From the NCBI GenBank assembly GCA_024707365.1, contig JANPZV010000005.1, positions 1,054,001-1,118,000 of the forward strand: 64,000 nt of DNA, read 5' to 3'. Below the pieces are notes generated by a model. It was not told where the DNA came from. It was given only the letters and a program-made list of their open reading frames with translations, and ran no database searches. Below are positions 1 to 8,685 of this stretch, piece after piece. Both the position numbers and the translations under genes were made by a program. Every line of letters starts with the position of its first letter. The first letter of the stretch is position 1. Origin of the DNA: Terricaulis sp. (GTDB taxonomy: Bacteria > Pseudomonadota > Alphaproteobacteria > Caulobacterales > Aquidulcibacteraceae).

Positions 1-2
1 GG

Positions 3-605
3 GAGTTTCGCACGCGCGCGGCGTCGCACACATATTCGGCGCTGATGTGCTGGGCGGGCTGCGATAAGCTGGAAAACGCAGCGCGGGTGCTCGGGCTTAC
101 CGAGCGCGAAGCTTTGTGGGGCGCGCGTGCGCGTGAAATGCGTGGCGAAATCGAAAAGCGCGCCTGGAATGAGCAGCTCGGCCGCTTTGCCGCGACTTTG
201 GGCGGCGGCGATATGGACGCGAGCTTGCTGCAATTGGTGGATGCGCGTTTTCTTGAGGCGGACGATCCGCGCTTTTTAGCAACGCTCGATGCGATGGAGC
301 GCATGCTCCGCCGCGGCTCGCATGTCCTGCGCTACGCCACCGAAGATGATTTCGGCCTGCCAGAGACGGCGTTCAATTTCTGCACCTTCTGGTTCATCGA
401 GGCGCTGCATCGCGTCGGTCGTGAAGAGGAAGCGCGGGCGCTGTTCTCGGAGATGCTGGCGCGCCGCACGCACGCGGGATTGCTGTCAGAGGATTGCGAT
501 CCACTCAGCGGGGAGCCCTGGGGAAACTATCCGCAGACCTATTCCTTGGCGGGCATGATCAATTGCGCGGTTTTGCTGAGCAAGCCTTGGAGTGACGTGC
601 GATGA
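3..605 (+). CDS. Glycoside hydrolase family 15 protein, C-terminal part (cut by window edge)
   Basis: The reading frame is open from the first bases, so the start lies outside the window; about 200 C-terminal residues are visible. The motifs EFRTRAASHTYS, MCWAGCDKLE, YATEDDFGLPE and the terminal WGNYPQTYSLAGMINCA match the (alpha/alpha)6 barrel end of GH15 glucoamylase/trehalase-like enzymes. Proteins of this type are often encoded next to trehalose-6-phosphate synthase, as here: the stop overlaps the otsA start as ATGA, implying translational coupling. Substrate (trehalose, maltose or another alpha-glucoside) cannot be decided from the fragment. The family is clear, the specificity is not. 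Confidence 0.85.
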   Translation, partial: EFRTRAASHTYSALMCWAGCDKLENAARVLGLTEREALWGARAREMRGEIEKRAWNEQLGRFAATLGGGDMDASLLQLVDARFLEADDPRFLATLDAMERMLRRGSHVLRYATEDDFGLPETAFNFCTFWFIEALHRVGREEEARALFSEMLARRTHAGLLSEDCDPLSGEPWGNYPQTYSLAGMINCAVLLSKPWSDVR

Positions 606-2008
606 GCCGCCTCGTCGTGGTGTCCAATCGCGTGTCGCTGCCTGAACCGGGCGGGGCGAGCCAAGGAGGGCTGGCGGTCGCCATCAACGCGGCGCTGCGC
701 CAATATAGCGGGCTCTGGTTTGGCTGGAGCGGTCAGTCAACGCCGGAGTTTACAGGGCGCATATCCACGCGCAGCGCCGAAGGGGTAACGGCCGCGACCA
801 TCGATCTCGAAGAACAAGATGTTCACGAGTATTATAATGGCTTCGCCAATCGCACGCTCTGGCCGCTCTTTCACTACCGCATCGATCTGACGGCTTTTGA
901 GCGCGCGTACGGTTCCGGCTATGCGCGAGTGAATCGGCGCTTTGCGGAAACGCTGCGCCCGCTCATCGAGCGGGACGACATGATTTGGGTGCAGGATTAT
1001 CATCTCATCCCAATGGCGCGCGAGTTGCGCGAGCGGGGCGTGGAGAACGCGATCGGCTTCTTCCTGCATATCCCTTGGCCGGCCCGCGAAATTCTCGTCA
1101 CGCTGCCGCGGCATCAACAATTGGTGGAAGCGTTGTTTCATTACGACGTGGTGGGCTTCCAGACCCAGGAATGGCTCGACGCTTTCATCGCTTATGTGCG
1201 CTACGAGGCGGGTGGAGAGGTTCTGCCAGATGGCGGCCTGCGGGCGTTCGGCCGCACGTTGCGCGCCGTGGCGTTGCCGATCGGCCTCGACGCCGAAGAA
1301 TTCGCGACCATGGCCGCTTCAGCGCCCGCGGTGGAAAGTTTCGAGCGCATGCAGGAAAGCAAGATCGGGCGCAAAATGTTGCTGGGGGTTGACCGGCTCG
1401 ATTATTCCAAGGGCCTGGAAGAGCGGCTCATGGCGTTCGAGCGCTTCCTCGCCGATCATCCAGAGCACAAGCGCGAAGTGTTCATGCTTCAGATCTCGAC
1501 GCACACGCGTTCGGATGTGGAAGAATATCAGGATATCAGCGCGCGCCTTGATGCGCTCTCGGGGCGCATCAACGGCGCTTGCGCAGAAATGGACTGGATT
1601 CCGGTGCGCAATGTGCACCGCCCGCACGGGCGCGATGAGCTCGCCGGCATCTACCGCGCGGCCGATGTTTGCCTCGTGACGCCGCTGCGCGATGGAATGA
1701 ACCTTGTGGCCAAGGAGTTCGTTGCTTCGCAAGTGGAGGACGATCCCGGCGTGCTCATTCTCTCGCGCTTTGCCGGCGCCGCGAGCCAAATGAAGGAGGC
1801 GCTGATCGTCAACCCCTTCAGCCAGGAAGATGTCGCGGACGCGATCAATCGCGCGCTCAAGATGGACATCAGCGAGCGGCGCGCGCGCTGGCGCACGTTG
1901 CACGAGGGCGTGGCCAAGCACGACGTGGCCGCGTGGCGCAACGCATTTGTGATGTTGTTGGAGGGCGCTGGGCTAGAGCAACCTCCTGAAAAATCCAACA
2001 GGAAATGA
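602..2008 (+). CDS. otsA: Trehalose-6-phosphate synthase (GT20)
   Basis: A 468-residue cytoplasmic glycosyltransferase that joins UDP-glucose and glucose-6-phosphate to trehalose-6-phosphate. Family features are visible: N-terminal [10 protein letters not shown] followed by a glycine-rich loop, [19 protein letters not shown], the nucleotide-sugar part [15 protein letters not shown], and [19 protein letters not shown] near the C-terminus. Length is normal for OtsA, and no fused phosphatase domain is present, so OtsB must be elsewhere, probably upstream. The ATG overlaps the GH15 stop by four bases. Trehalose synthesis is a common output of the general stress response, whose core genes lie 3 kb downstream. 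That functional link is inference. Confidence 0.95.
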   Translation: MSRLVVVSNRVSLPEPGGASQGGLAVAINAALRQYSGLWFGWSGQSTPEFTGRISTRSAEGVTAATIDLEEQDVHEYYNGFANRTLWPLFHYRIDLTAFERAYGSGYARVNRRFAETLRPLIERDDMIWVQDYHLIPMARELRERGVENAIGFFLHIPWPAREILVTLPRHQQLVEALFHYDVVGFQTQEWLDAFIAYVRYEAGGEVLPDGGLRAFGRTLRAVALPIGLDAEEFATMAASAPAVESFERMQESKIGRKMLLGVDRLDYSKGLEERLMAFERFLADHPEHKREVFMLQISTHTRSDVEEYQDISARLDALSGRINGACAEMDWIPVRNVHRPHGRDELAGIYRAADVCLVTPLRDGMNLVAKEFVASQVEDDPGVLILSRFAGAASQMKEALIVNPFSQEDVADAINRALKMDISERRARWRTLHEGVAKHDVAAWRNAFVMLLEGAGLEQPPEKSNRK

Positions 2009-2159
2009 TGGTGGACGCAGTCGGAGAGCGAAAGCGCGTCTGTGGGAAATTCCCTGAGAACACCCACCGCCTTGCGGCCTGACAGCCGGCGATCGAATAT
2101 CGTCACGCTTCCGCGCACGCACCGAGGGCCCCGGCCAAAGCGGCCAAGCCCAGACTGTA

Positions 2160-2235
2160 TGGTGGTGGGGGGAGAATTGAACTCCCGACCTCGGGGTTAT
2201 GAATCCCGCGCTCTAACCAGCTGAGCTACCCCACC
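2160..2235 (-). tRNA. tRNA-Met (anticodon CAT)
   Basis: Read on the minus strand, the sequence folds as a cloverleaf: 5' acceptor GGTGGGG, TA, D-stem GCTC/GAGC, anticodon loop TTCATAA with CAT, T-arm GGGAG-TTCAATT-CTCCC, and an encoded CCA end. The run of C before the 3' acceptor strand has six bases where the stem plus T-arm need seven, so the gene is one base short. That fits the homopolymer errors seen across the window. CAT could also mark tRNA-Ile2, but the elongator Met reading fits the overall sequence better. Confidence 0.85.
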
Positions 2236-2435
2236 ACGTGCGCCGGGCGCGTCTTATAGAGGGCGCGATCCATACGCGCCTGGGCCCGCGCGGGCAAGCA
2301 GGCCGAGCAAAATCGCGGCCCGGCGGCGCCTGGCGCAAATTTTTTCCCCGGACCTCGGCTTCTGGCTTGCGAGGGGGCATCTTATTCCTCAATAATGGGA
2401 AAAAGCCGCGTCATTCTGGCGCCAGGGAGGAAACT

Positions 2436-2927
2436 TTGTCCGAAGAGCTGGACGCCGTAGACGCCCGAATCCTCGATCTCTTGCAGCGCGACGCCAGCCT
2501 GTCGATTGCTGACATCGCCGAGAAGGTCGGCCTCTCCTCATCGCCGGCGTGGCGGCGGATTGAGCGCCTTAAGCGCGCGGGCGTTATCGTGCGGCAGGTC
2601 ACGCTGCTTGACCATGAAAAGCTCGGGCTCAATTTTGAGGTGTACGCCTCGGTGAAGCTGCAGCTGCCCTCGCGCGAGAATTTGGAAAAGTTTGAAGCGG
2701 CGGCCGAAACCTGGCCCGAGGTGGTGGAGTGCTCGATCGTCACGGGGCAGGTCGATTATGTGCTGCGCGTGATCGCGCGCGACATGCACGCCTATGATGA
2801 TTTCCTGCGCGATAAGATGCTGGCGCTTGGGCTTGTCTCTGACGTGCAATCGCGCATCGTCATGCGCACCTCAAAGCGCACCACGGCCGCGCCGCTTGAG
2901 CTGATCTCCGATCACTTGCCCGATTAA
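2436..2927 (+). CDS. Lrp/AsnC family transcriptional regulator
   Basis: A 163-residue leucine-responsive-type regulator. The N-terminal helix-turn-helix spans roughly residues 1-60 (LDAVDARILDLLQRDASLSI, then SSSPAWRRIERLKRAGVI). The C-terminal ligand/oligomerisation (RAM) domain follows, with VVECSIVTGQVDYVLRVIARD. The frame is open further upstream into the tRNA flank, but a TTG at this position has GGAGG five bases before it and gives the usual family length, so it is chosen as start. It stands alone between the tRNA and a convergent peptidase gene, and its regulon cannot be inferred from neighbours. Confidence 0.9.
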   Translation: MSEELDAVDARILDLLQRDASLSIADIAEKVGLSSSPAWRRIERLKRAGVIVRQVTLLDHEKLGLNFEVYASVKLQLPSRENLEKFEAAAETWPEVVECSIVTGQVDYVLRVIARDMHAYDDFLRDKMLALGLVSDVQSRIVMRTSKRTTAAPLELISDHLPD

Positions 2928-2996
2928 AGCAACGGACGGACACGGCTTTTGATGCATCGCGTGGGTCGCATTTAAGTCTCGACTAAGTCCGACGCT

Positions 2997-3872
2997 TTAG
3001 CGCGCGGCCCGCTCCGCGCGGCGCACCAGATCAGCCGCGCGCGATCCCACATGGCGTTGCGGATTTGAGGGCGGGGTGAGGTTTTGCTCGCGCTCCCAGC
3101 GCTCGATCAGCACCTTGGCTTGGTCAAACGCAGGCAGCAGCGAAGCGCCGCCGCGCAGCGTCTGATTGAACAACGCATCGCCAAAGAAGGTCCAATTATT
3201 CTGCGGCTGGCAGCCGAACGAGCTGCGATCAGGCGCGGCGGCGGTGAGCACGATGGTGTTGTCATCCATCAACGGCGCGAGAAACGCGCCGGAGAAGCAG
3301 GCCGAGACGATCACCACCCGGTTGCGGATGCCTGCGCTCGCCAGCATGTCGCGCATGTGCGTGGGGCGCAGCGCCCCGCCCATGCGATTGTGCTCGCGCA
3401 GCGCCGCCGATCCATCGGGCGAGCCGTGCGAGGTGATGAACACCACAACCAGATCTTCGTTTGGATCGATCAGCGATCCAACCTGGCCCAACGCGGCCGA
3501 AATATTGGCGGGCGTCGCGGCCGGATATTGGCGCGCGCCGTCTCCGCCCGCACTGAGAAGGATCGAGCGCCCCTCGGCGCCGAAATGGCGGCGCAAAATT
3601 TCCTCGGCCTGTTTGGCCTCGCGCTCGAACACCGCATCGCTCCAGAGCCCAGCGACGACGATATAGGTGTCCACAATTCCAGGGCGCTGGGGCTCTAGCG
3701 CTTCAAGCGCGTCTCCCATGAGCCGCGCCTGCCGCGCCGCTTCCTGCGGCGGCTGCACGATTTCCATCGAGCCGAACATGCCGTTGAACGGGTCGCGCTG
3801 TTGCTGCGCCTCTGCCGCCGGCCCCAGCGCCAGAATCGCCAGCGCCGCCGCTATGCCCAAAGTCCGCCGCAT
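2997..3872 (-). CDS. Secreted C13-family caspase-like cysteine peptidase
   Basis: A 291-residue protein with a cleavable N-terminal signal (MRRTLGIAAALAILAL then AEAQ). It has the clan CD (caspase/legumain-like) catalytic pair: His149 in VVVFITSHGSPDG and Cys192 in VVIVSACFSGAF, each at the end of a hydrophobic strand. This places it with bacterial peptidase C13 proteins acting in the periplasm. The ATG is preceded by GGAGGG. A longer frame upstream has no signal peptide and overlaps the divergent gene, so it is not used. The substrate is unknown. It is divergent from the DUF3754 gene, with only about 90 bases between starts. Confidence 0.85.
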   Translation of the reverse strand: MRRTLGIAAALAILALGPAAEAQQQRDPFNGMFGSMEIVQPPQEAARQARLMGDALEALEPQRPGIVDTYIVVAGLWSDAVFEREAKQAEEILRRHFGAEGRSILLSAGGDGARQYPAATPANISAALGQVGSLIDPNEDLVVVFITSHGSPDGSAALREHNRMGGALRPTHMRDMLASAGIRNRVVIVSACFSGAFLAPLMDDNTIVLTAAAPDRSSFGCQPQNNWTFFGDALFNQTLRGGASLLPAFDQAKVLIERWEREQNLTPPSNPQRHVGSRAADLVRRAERAAR

Positions 3873-3961
3873 CAGCACCCTCCGCGCGCCAGCATCTAAC
3901 GAGCCCGCGCCGCCCGCAACATCACATGGCGCCGCCTCGCCCGATCCGCTAGCAAAGCGCC

Positions 3962-5236
3962 ATGAGCGATCCAGCCGGCGCAGACGGGGCAAAGACGCTG
4001 GACGGGTATATCCCCGTCCGGACCGCCGTTCTGGCCGAAGCCATTATCGCTGAAAATGGCCCCGGCGAGGCGGACGCGCAAGCGTGGGCTGATCTGGTGC
4101 GGCTCTTGAGCGCGCTGATGCGCCATGCGGGGCAGGAGCGCCTCGAGGTGATGCACGCGTGTTATGAGCCGCTCGATCCCGATGCCGCGCCGCCGCGCCG
4201 CGATCTCAGCCCCGCCGCGTTCGAGCGCTTTGAGAAGGCGCTGGCGGCGGAATTGCAGCGCGGCAATTTCACCGAGGTCGATCCTGAAAGCGTCCGCACC
4301 GCCGAAGCCACCAAGCGCCTCACCGGGCTTGCGATCAAGCCTTCGCAGGATGGCATCCGCCGCATCCGCTATTTCGCCCGCGGTTCGCGCACCGAGACGT
4401 TCGCGTTCAAAACCTGGTTTGGCCTGCGCAAGCACGAGATCAGCGCCGAGACGCTGCGCGATGTTGTCGTGTGCGTGGGCTTCAAAGCCGATCAGGAAAT
4501 CGAAAAGGCCGATCGCCGCGCCTTTGCGCGCATGCGGCGCGGCGTGCGCCCAGGCGCTGTGCTGGTCAAGCATTTCCGCAATGTCGCCGCGCCTGAATTG
4601 GTGACGCTGCATCCGGGCGCACGGCCCACCATGCGCCGGCGCGATCAGGCGTTTTTGGCCGCGCCCGCGATCATCGCCGGCGCGCCGGTGCTGATCAATC
4701 TCTGGCCCGCGCTCACCGTGCTTGGCGCGGTGCTGGCCGCGTATTTCGGCGCGCAGGGGGTTATTCAGGAAAGCGAACTCAAGCGCGCGGTGGCGGCCAT
4801 ATCGGGGCTCGTCGCCGTGGTTGCGTTCGTGATGCGCCAGCGTCTCAAATATGAGGCGCAGACATTGCGCTATCAGAAGCGCCTGGCGGATACGGTGTAT
4901 TTCCGCAACCTCGCCAACAATGCCGGCGTGATTGACCTGCTCGCGGAAGCCGCCGCCGAGCAGGACGTGAAAGAGGCGCTTTTAGCTTACGCCGTGTTGC
5001 GCAAGGCAAGCCGCCCGCTCACGCGCGCGGAAATCGACGCCGAGGCCGAAGCGATTTTGCGTGCGCGCTTTGGGCTCAATGTTGATTTCGAGGTGCACGA
5101 TGCGCTCGATAAGCTCCAAGCGCTTGGCCTGCTCGCGCAGGCTGGCGAGGCTTACACGGCCGTCCCCCCGGCCGAAGCGCTCACGCGCCTCGACCAAGCG
5201 TGGGACGATCTGTTTCATTTCCGCGACCGGGTTTAA
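3962..5236 (+). CDS. DUF3754 (TMEM143-like) membrane protein
   Basis: A 424-residue protein of the DUF3754 family, whose eukaryotic members include TMEM143. Recognisable parts are RYFARGSRTETFAFKTWFG near the middle, a hydrophobic pair around residues 230-290 (AAPAIIAGAPVLINLWPALT and AISGLVAVVAFVM), and the C-terminal signature YFRNLANNAGVIDLLAEAAAEQ followed by a helical region. The middle hydrophobic pair predicts membrane anchoring with large cytoplasmic ends. Biochemical function is not established for the family. It is divergent from the caspase-like peptidase and converges with phyR, with 9 bases between stops. Confidence 0.75.
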   Translation: MSDPAGADGAKTLDGYIPVRTAVLAEAIIAENGPGEADAQAWADLVRLLSALMRHAGQERLEVMHACYEPLDPDAAPPRRDLSPAAFERFEKALAAELQRGNFTEVDPESVRTAEATKRLTGLAIKPSQDGIRRIRYFARGSRTETFAFKTWFGLRKHEISAETLRDVVVCVGFKADQEIEKADRRAFARMRRGVRPGAVLVKHFRNVAAPELVTLHPGARPTMRRRDQAFLAAPAIIAGAPVLINLWPALTVLGAVLAAYFGAQGVIQESELKRAVAAISGLVAVVAFVMRQRLKYEAQTLRYQKRLADTVYFRNLANNAGVIDLLAEAAAEQDVKEALLAYAVLRKASRPLTRAEIDAEAEAILRARFGLNVDFEVHDALDKLQALGLLAQAGEAYTAVPPAEALTRLDQAWDDLFHFRDRV

Positions 5237-5245
5237 GTTCCCCGT

Positions 5246-6037
5246 TTAGTTCACCGGGCTTGTGCTCTCAAAGAACAGCGCCTGGCTCACCGCCGCGCGC
5301 ACCATGTCCGGGGAGTAGGGCTTGGTGATGAGGAAGGTCGGCTCGGGGCGTTCGCCTGTCAGCAGCCGATCGATCGGGAAGGCGGTGATGAAAATCACCG
5401 GCACGGTGAACGAGGTCAAAATCTCGCGCACGGCGTCGATGCCTGATGAGCCGTCGGCCAATTGGATATCGGCCAGCACAAGATCGGGCCGCTCGCGCTT
5501 GGCGGCGGCCACCGCCGAAGCGGTGGCCGCCGTGGCGCATACATCATGGCCCTGGTCGGAAACGAGATCGCTCAGATCCATCGCGATCACGGTTTCATCT
5601 TCGATGATCAGCACGCGCGCGCGCGTTTGCAGATTGAGCTCCTCCACCGCTTCTTCCAGCAGCGCATTCACCTCGTCATTGCTGCGGCCCAGAATGTCGC
5701 CCGTCTCCTGCACCGTGAAATTTTCCAGCGTCGTCAAAAGCAGCGCTTGGCGCGAGAGCGGCGAAAGCCGGCGCAGGCGCTCTTGGGCTTTGCGCGCGCC
5801 GACGCCCGCGCCCTCATCCTGGTCCACCTCAACCAGCGCGCTCGACCAGATGCGGTGGAAAATTTGATAAAGGCCGGCGCGGGGGTCCAAATCCTGGGGG
5901 AAAGCGTCCGGCCCGGCGACGATGGCCTCCAGCGTTGCGGCGACAAAAGCGTCTCCACTGGCTTGAGCCCCCGTCAGCGCGCGCGCATAGCGGCGCAGGA
6001 GCGGCAGGTGCGGCGCGATTTGCCTAGCCAAACTCAT
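5246..6037 (-). CDS. phyR: PhyR general stress response regulator (anti-anti-sigma factor)
   Basis: A 263-residue protein with the PhyR architecture: an EcfG-like sigma domain (about 1-130, with RRYARALTGAQASGDAFV and LSRQALLLTTLENFTVQE) fused to a C-terminal receiver domain (about 140-257). Asp190 in LVLADIQLADG is the phosphoacceptor and Lys239 in TKPY the conserved lysine. In this family phosphorylated PhyR binds NepR and releases the sigma factor EcfG. The sigma-like part lacks DNA-binding function in known members. The start has AGAGGG upstream. An EcfG-type promoter lies 87-111 bases before it, indicating positive feedback. It is divergent from nepR-ecfG. Confidence 0.95.
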   Translation of the reverse strand: MSLARQIAPHLPLLRRYARALTGAQASGDAFVAATLEAIVAGPDAFPQDLDPRAGLYQIFHRIWSSALVEVDQDEGAGVGARKAQERLRRLSPLSRQALLLTTLENFTVQETGDILGRSNDEVNALLEEAVEELNLQTRARVLIIEDETVIAMDLSDLVSDQGHDVCATAATASAVAAAKRERPDLVLADIQLADGSSGIDAVREILTSFTVPVIFITAFPIDRLLTGERPEPTFLITKPYSPDMVRAAVSQALFFESTSPVN

Positions 6038-6123
6038 CGATTACCCTCTTGAATTTGTTAATATTTTCCCGCCGGGCGCACCCGGGGCCTGCCCGGCTTG
6101 GCCGCCAGGCTGGGCATAGCGAG

Positions 6124-6148
6124 AACGCCGCGTCTGGAAAAATGTTCC
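6124..6148 (-). promoter_or_regulatory. EcfG-type promoter of phyR
   Basis: On the minus strand GGAAC (6148-6144) is followed after exactly 16 bases by CGTT (6127-6124). This is the consensus -35/-10 pair of the alphaproteobacterial general stress sigma factor. It points at phyR, with the predicted transcription start about 80 bases before the ATG, and it is back-to-back with the nepR promoter. Confidence 0.85.
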
Positions 6149-6156
6149 GCGCGCCG

Positions 6157-6181
6157 GGAACAGATGCTGGAACGCAGCGTT
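6157..6181 (+). promoter_or_regulatory. EcfG-type promoter of nepR-ecfG
   Basis: GGAAC (6157-6161), 16-base spacer, CGTT (6178-6181) on the plus strand. Its -35 lies eight bases from the -35 of the phyR promoter, so the two are divergent and non-overlapping. It gives a leader of about 60 bases before the nepR start. Confidence 0.85.
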
Positions 6182-6251
6182 TGACCCTTGGATCATAGCG
6201 CCGGGCACGGCGGGCGGACAGGGATCGCTTATCATGCGTCGGAAGGACGAG

Positions 6252-6444
6252 ATGGAGAATATGGTGACCAAAAAGTCGCCCCCACGCAATGGCGGCGCGG
6301 CCAAATCGGCCTCGAACGCCAACAAGGCGCTGATCGCACGCAATCTGCGCCTGGCGTTCGGCGAGGTGACGAGCGAGCCCATCCCGGACGAGTGGCTCGC
6401 TTTGCTCGGCAAGATCGAGGAAAAAAACCGAAGGGGGCCAGTAA
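6252..6444 (+). CDS. nepR: NepR anti-sigma factor (frame runs on into ecfG as sequenced)
   Basis: A short anti-sigma factor that sequesters EcfG until phosphorylated PhyR competes for it. The core LIARNLRLAFGEV...EPIPDEWLALLGKIEE is the NepR signature (two helices joined by EPIPD). Start ATG 6252 follows GGAAGGA; an earlier ATG at 6234 is possible. As sequenced, the frame continues through seven A residues (6421-6427) straight into ecfG with no stop. With six A residues it would end at TAA 6442-6444, giving 63 residues and a TAATG overlap with the ecfG ATG, the layout expected for this pair. The end given assumes that correction. Confidence 0.85.
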
Positions 6445-6962
6445 TGACCATGCAAGCCCCAGCCAATTTTAAGGCCGATCTGATCGAGCTGCTGCCATCC
6501 TTGCGCGCGTTCGCCCGCTCTTTGGCGCGCAATCCGGCTCAGGCCGACGATTTGGTGCAAGATACGCTGGTGAAGGCGCTCGCCAATGTTGAGCGCTTTG
6601 AGCCCGGCACCAATCTGCGCGCGTGGCTCTTCACCATTCTGCGCAACCATTATTACTCGCAGCTGCGCAAGGCCAAGCGCGAGGTTGAGGATGTCGAAGG
6701 CCGCTATGCCGCGCGCCTCTCGGCTCGGCCCGAGCAGGATGGCTCGGTTGATCTTGAGGATTTTAAAGCCGCCTTCGCCCAGCTTGCGCCCGATCACCGT
6801 GAAGTGCTGACGCTTGTCGGCGCCTCGGGCTGCTCATACGAAGAAGCGGCGCAGATTTGCCAGTGCGCGGTCGGCACGATCAAAAGCCGCGTCAATCGCG
6901 CCCGCAAGAAGCTCACCGAGATTCTGGGCCTGGAAGACAGCGAAAGCGATCGCCCCGAATGA
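6444..6962 (+). CDS. ecfG: EcfG general stress ECF sigma factor
   Basis: A 172-residue ECF sigma factor (ECF15/EcfG type). Region sigma2 is seen as ARNPAQADDLVQDTLVKALAN with LRAWLFTILRNHYYSQLRK. Region sigma4 is seen as LAPDHREVLTLVGASGCSYE with AVGTIKSRVNRARKKL. It directs RNA polymerase to GGAAC-N16-CGTT promoters, several of which flank this locus. The ATG overlaps the predicted nepR stop, and a second in-frame ATG lies two codons on. Upstream NepR sequence is in the same frame as read, so the literal ORF encodes a 242-residue NepR-EcfG chain. Codon use matches neighbours. Confidence 0.95.
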   Translation: MTMQAPANFKADLIELLPSLRAFARSLARNPAQADDLVQDTLVKALANVERFEPGTNLRAWLFTILRNHYYSQLRKAKREVEDVEGRYAARLSARPEQDGSVDLEDFKAAFAQLAPDHREVLTLVGASGCSYEEAAQICQCAVGTIKSRVNRARKKLTEILGLEDSESDRPE

Positions 6963-6992
6963 GGCGGCCCTGGCCCAGGATGCAGCAAGCGT

Positions 6993-8685
6993 GTGAAGTC
7001 GGAAGAAAGCAGCAGAGCGAGATTTTGGCCACGGGTGCTCTCGCTGCGCTCGATGCGCGGGCGCATGGCGTTGTTGCTGGGGCTCGCCATGCTTCCAGCC
7101 GGCGCCATCGCCTTGCAGGTTGGTCTCAACGGGCTTGAGGCGCGTCAGGCGGCGCATGAATCGGCGCTTGGCCGCCGGGCGCTGCAGGCGCTTGATCCTG
7201 AGCGGCGCAGCATCGACGAAAGCCGCGAGATGCTGCGCGCCATGGCCTCCACGCCCAATCTGATGAGCATCGCCAGCGAGAATTGCGAGAATTGGACGGC
7301 CGGCGTGCTTGAGCGCTATCGCGGGCTCGCTTCGTTGTCGATCACGACTGAGAACGGCGCGATCGTTTGCTCCAATCCAAAGCCCCCGGCCAATTTCGCG
7401 CCGAGCCGCTCAAACACGCGCGAACGCGCGCGCGTTCGTGACGGGCTCGCCATGGGGTATAACGTGCGGGGCGGGATCACGCATCAGCCGGTTCTGGTGG
7501 CGCTTGAGCCTTTGCGCGATGAAAACGGCCGGCGCATCGGCTTTATCCATGCTTCGATCAGCGCCGCCTCTTTGACCGCGCAATTGGCGAGCAATCGCGC
7601 CCTCGATGGCGGGCGCGCCGCGATCGTGGATTTCACCGGCGAGATCATTGCGCAAACCGATCCCGCGCGCTCACACGGCGCCCCGCCTTTGCCGAGCCAA
7701 GAGCAAGTGCGCGCGCATTTCGGCGCGGATCCGCGCTTTGTTGAGGTGAAAAAACGGCACGGCGGTGGTGGCGCCTTTGCATGCGCCGGACATTTTCTTC
7801 GTGATGTCCTGGAAGCCGGATCAGCCGCTCTGGCGCTCTGTCAGCGCCTTGGCGCTCACGGTTGCTGGCGCCGGTTTTGATCTGGCTGTTCGCCATTGGC
7901 GCGGGCTGGTTTGCGATTGAGGTCTATGTGACGCGGCCGCTCTCAATCTGGAAACGGCCGCCCGCGCTTATGCGCGCGGGGAGGATATTCCCGAATCCGC
8001 CGCGCTGTTGGCCGCGCCTGAGGAAATTCGCACGCTGCGCCGCACGCTCGCCGCCATGGCCAAAACCCTGCGCGGGCGTGAGCAGCGCCTTGTCGATGCG
8101 CTGGCTGAAGAACGGGCGCTGCTGCGCGAGGTGCATCACCGGGTCAAAAACAACCTGCAAATGGTTGGCAGCCTGCTCAGCATTCAGGCCCGCGGCGCGC
8201 GTGATGAAAGCGAAGCGCGCGGGCTTTCGCGCGCCTATGATCGGGTGCAGCTGCTGGCCTTGGTGCATAGGGGCATTTACAGCTCAGGCGCTGTGCGCGC
8301 GCTCAATGTGGATGAGCTCGCGGCCGACGTGGTGCGCACGCTGCTGCAATCGCGCGGGCTCCAGGCCCATAGCGTGCGTTTTCATTTCAGCCCGGTGCAT
8401 ACCGACGCCGACCGCGCCGCCCCGCTCTCATTTCTGATGGGCGAGGCGATTTCCGCCGCTTTGGATGAATTGGATAAGGATGGCGCCCTGGCGCTGTTTC
8501 TCGCGCAGGACCAAGAGAGCGGGGAGGTGCGCTTTGCGGTGGAGCCGCAAGGGCCGGTCGCGGGTGAGGTTTCACCTCAGAGCGTGCGGCTGGTGGATGC
8601 GTTCGCGCGCCAATTGGGCGCGCAGCTCGGGCGCGATGGCGCGCGCCCGAGCCGGCTCTGGCTCATCGTGCCGGCGGCGGCTTAG
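6993..8685 (+). CDS. HisKA_2-type sensor histidine kinase, PhyK-like (three frameshifts)
   Basis: One kinase gene is spread over three frames. Part 1 (6993 to about 7750) carries a transmembrane segment (MALLLGLAMLPAGAIALQVG) and a periplasmic sensory region. Part 2 carries a second membrane helix (LAPVLIWLFAIGAGWFAIEV). Part 3 carries a linker, the HisKA_2 phosphoacceptor box LLREVHHRVKNNLQMVGSLL and a C-terminal ATPase-like domain. The first shift sits in six A residues (7750 area), the second near 7860 and the third near 7940. The ATPase N-box reads GEAISAALDEL, without the usual asparagine, and no glycine-rich lid is evident. Position after ecfG suggests it controls PhyR; that is inference. 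Confidence 0.8.

Noticed and set aside
2966..2984. CtrA-like site TTAA-N7-CTAA upstream of the peptidase stop
   Set aside because: One half-site deviates and it lies between convergent gene ends, not before a start codon.
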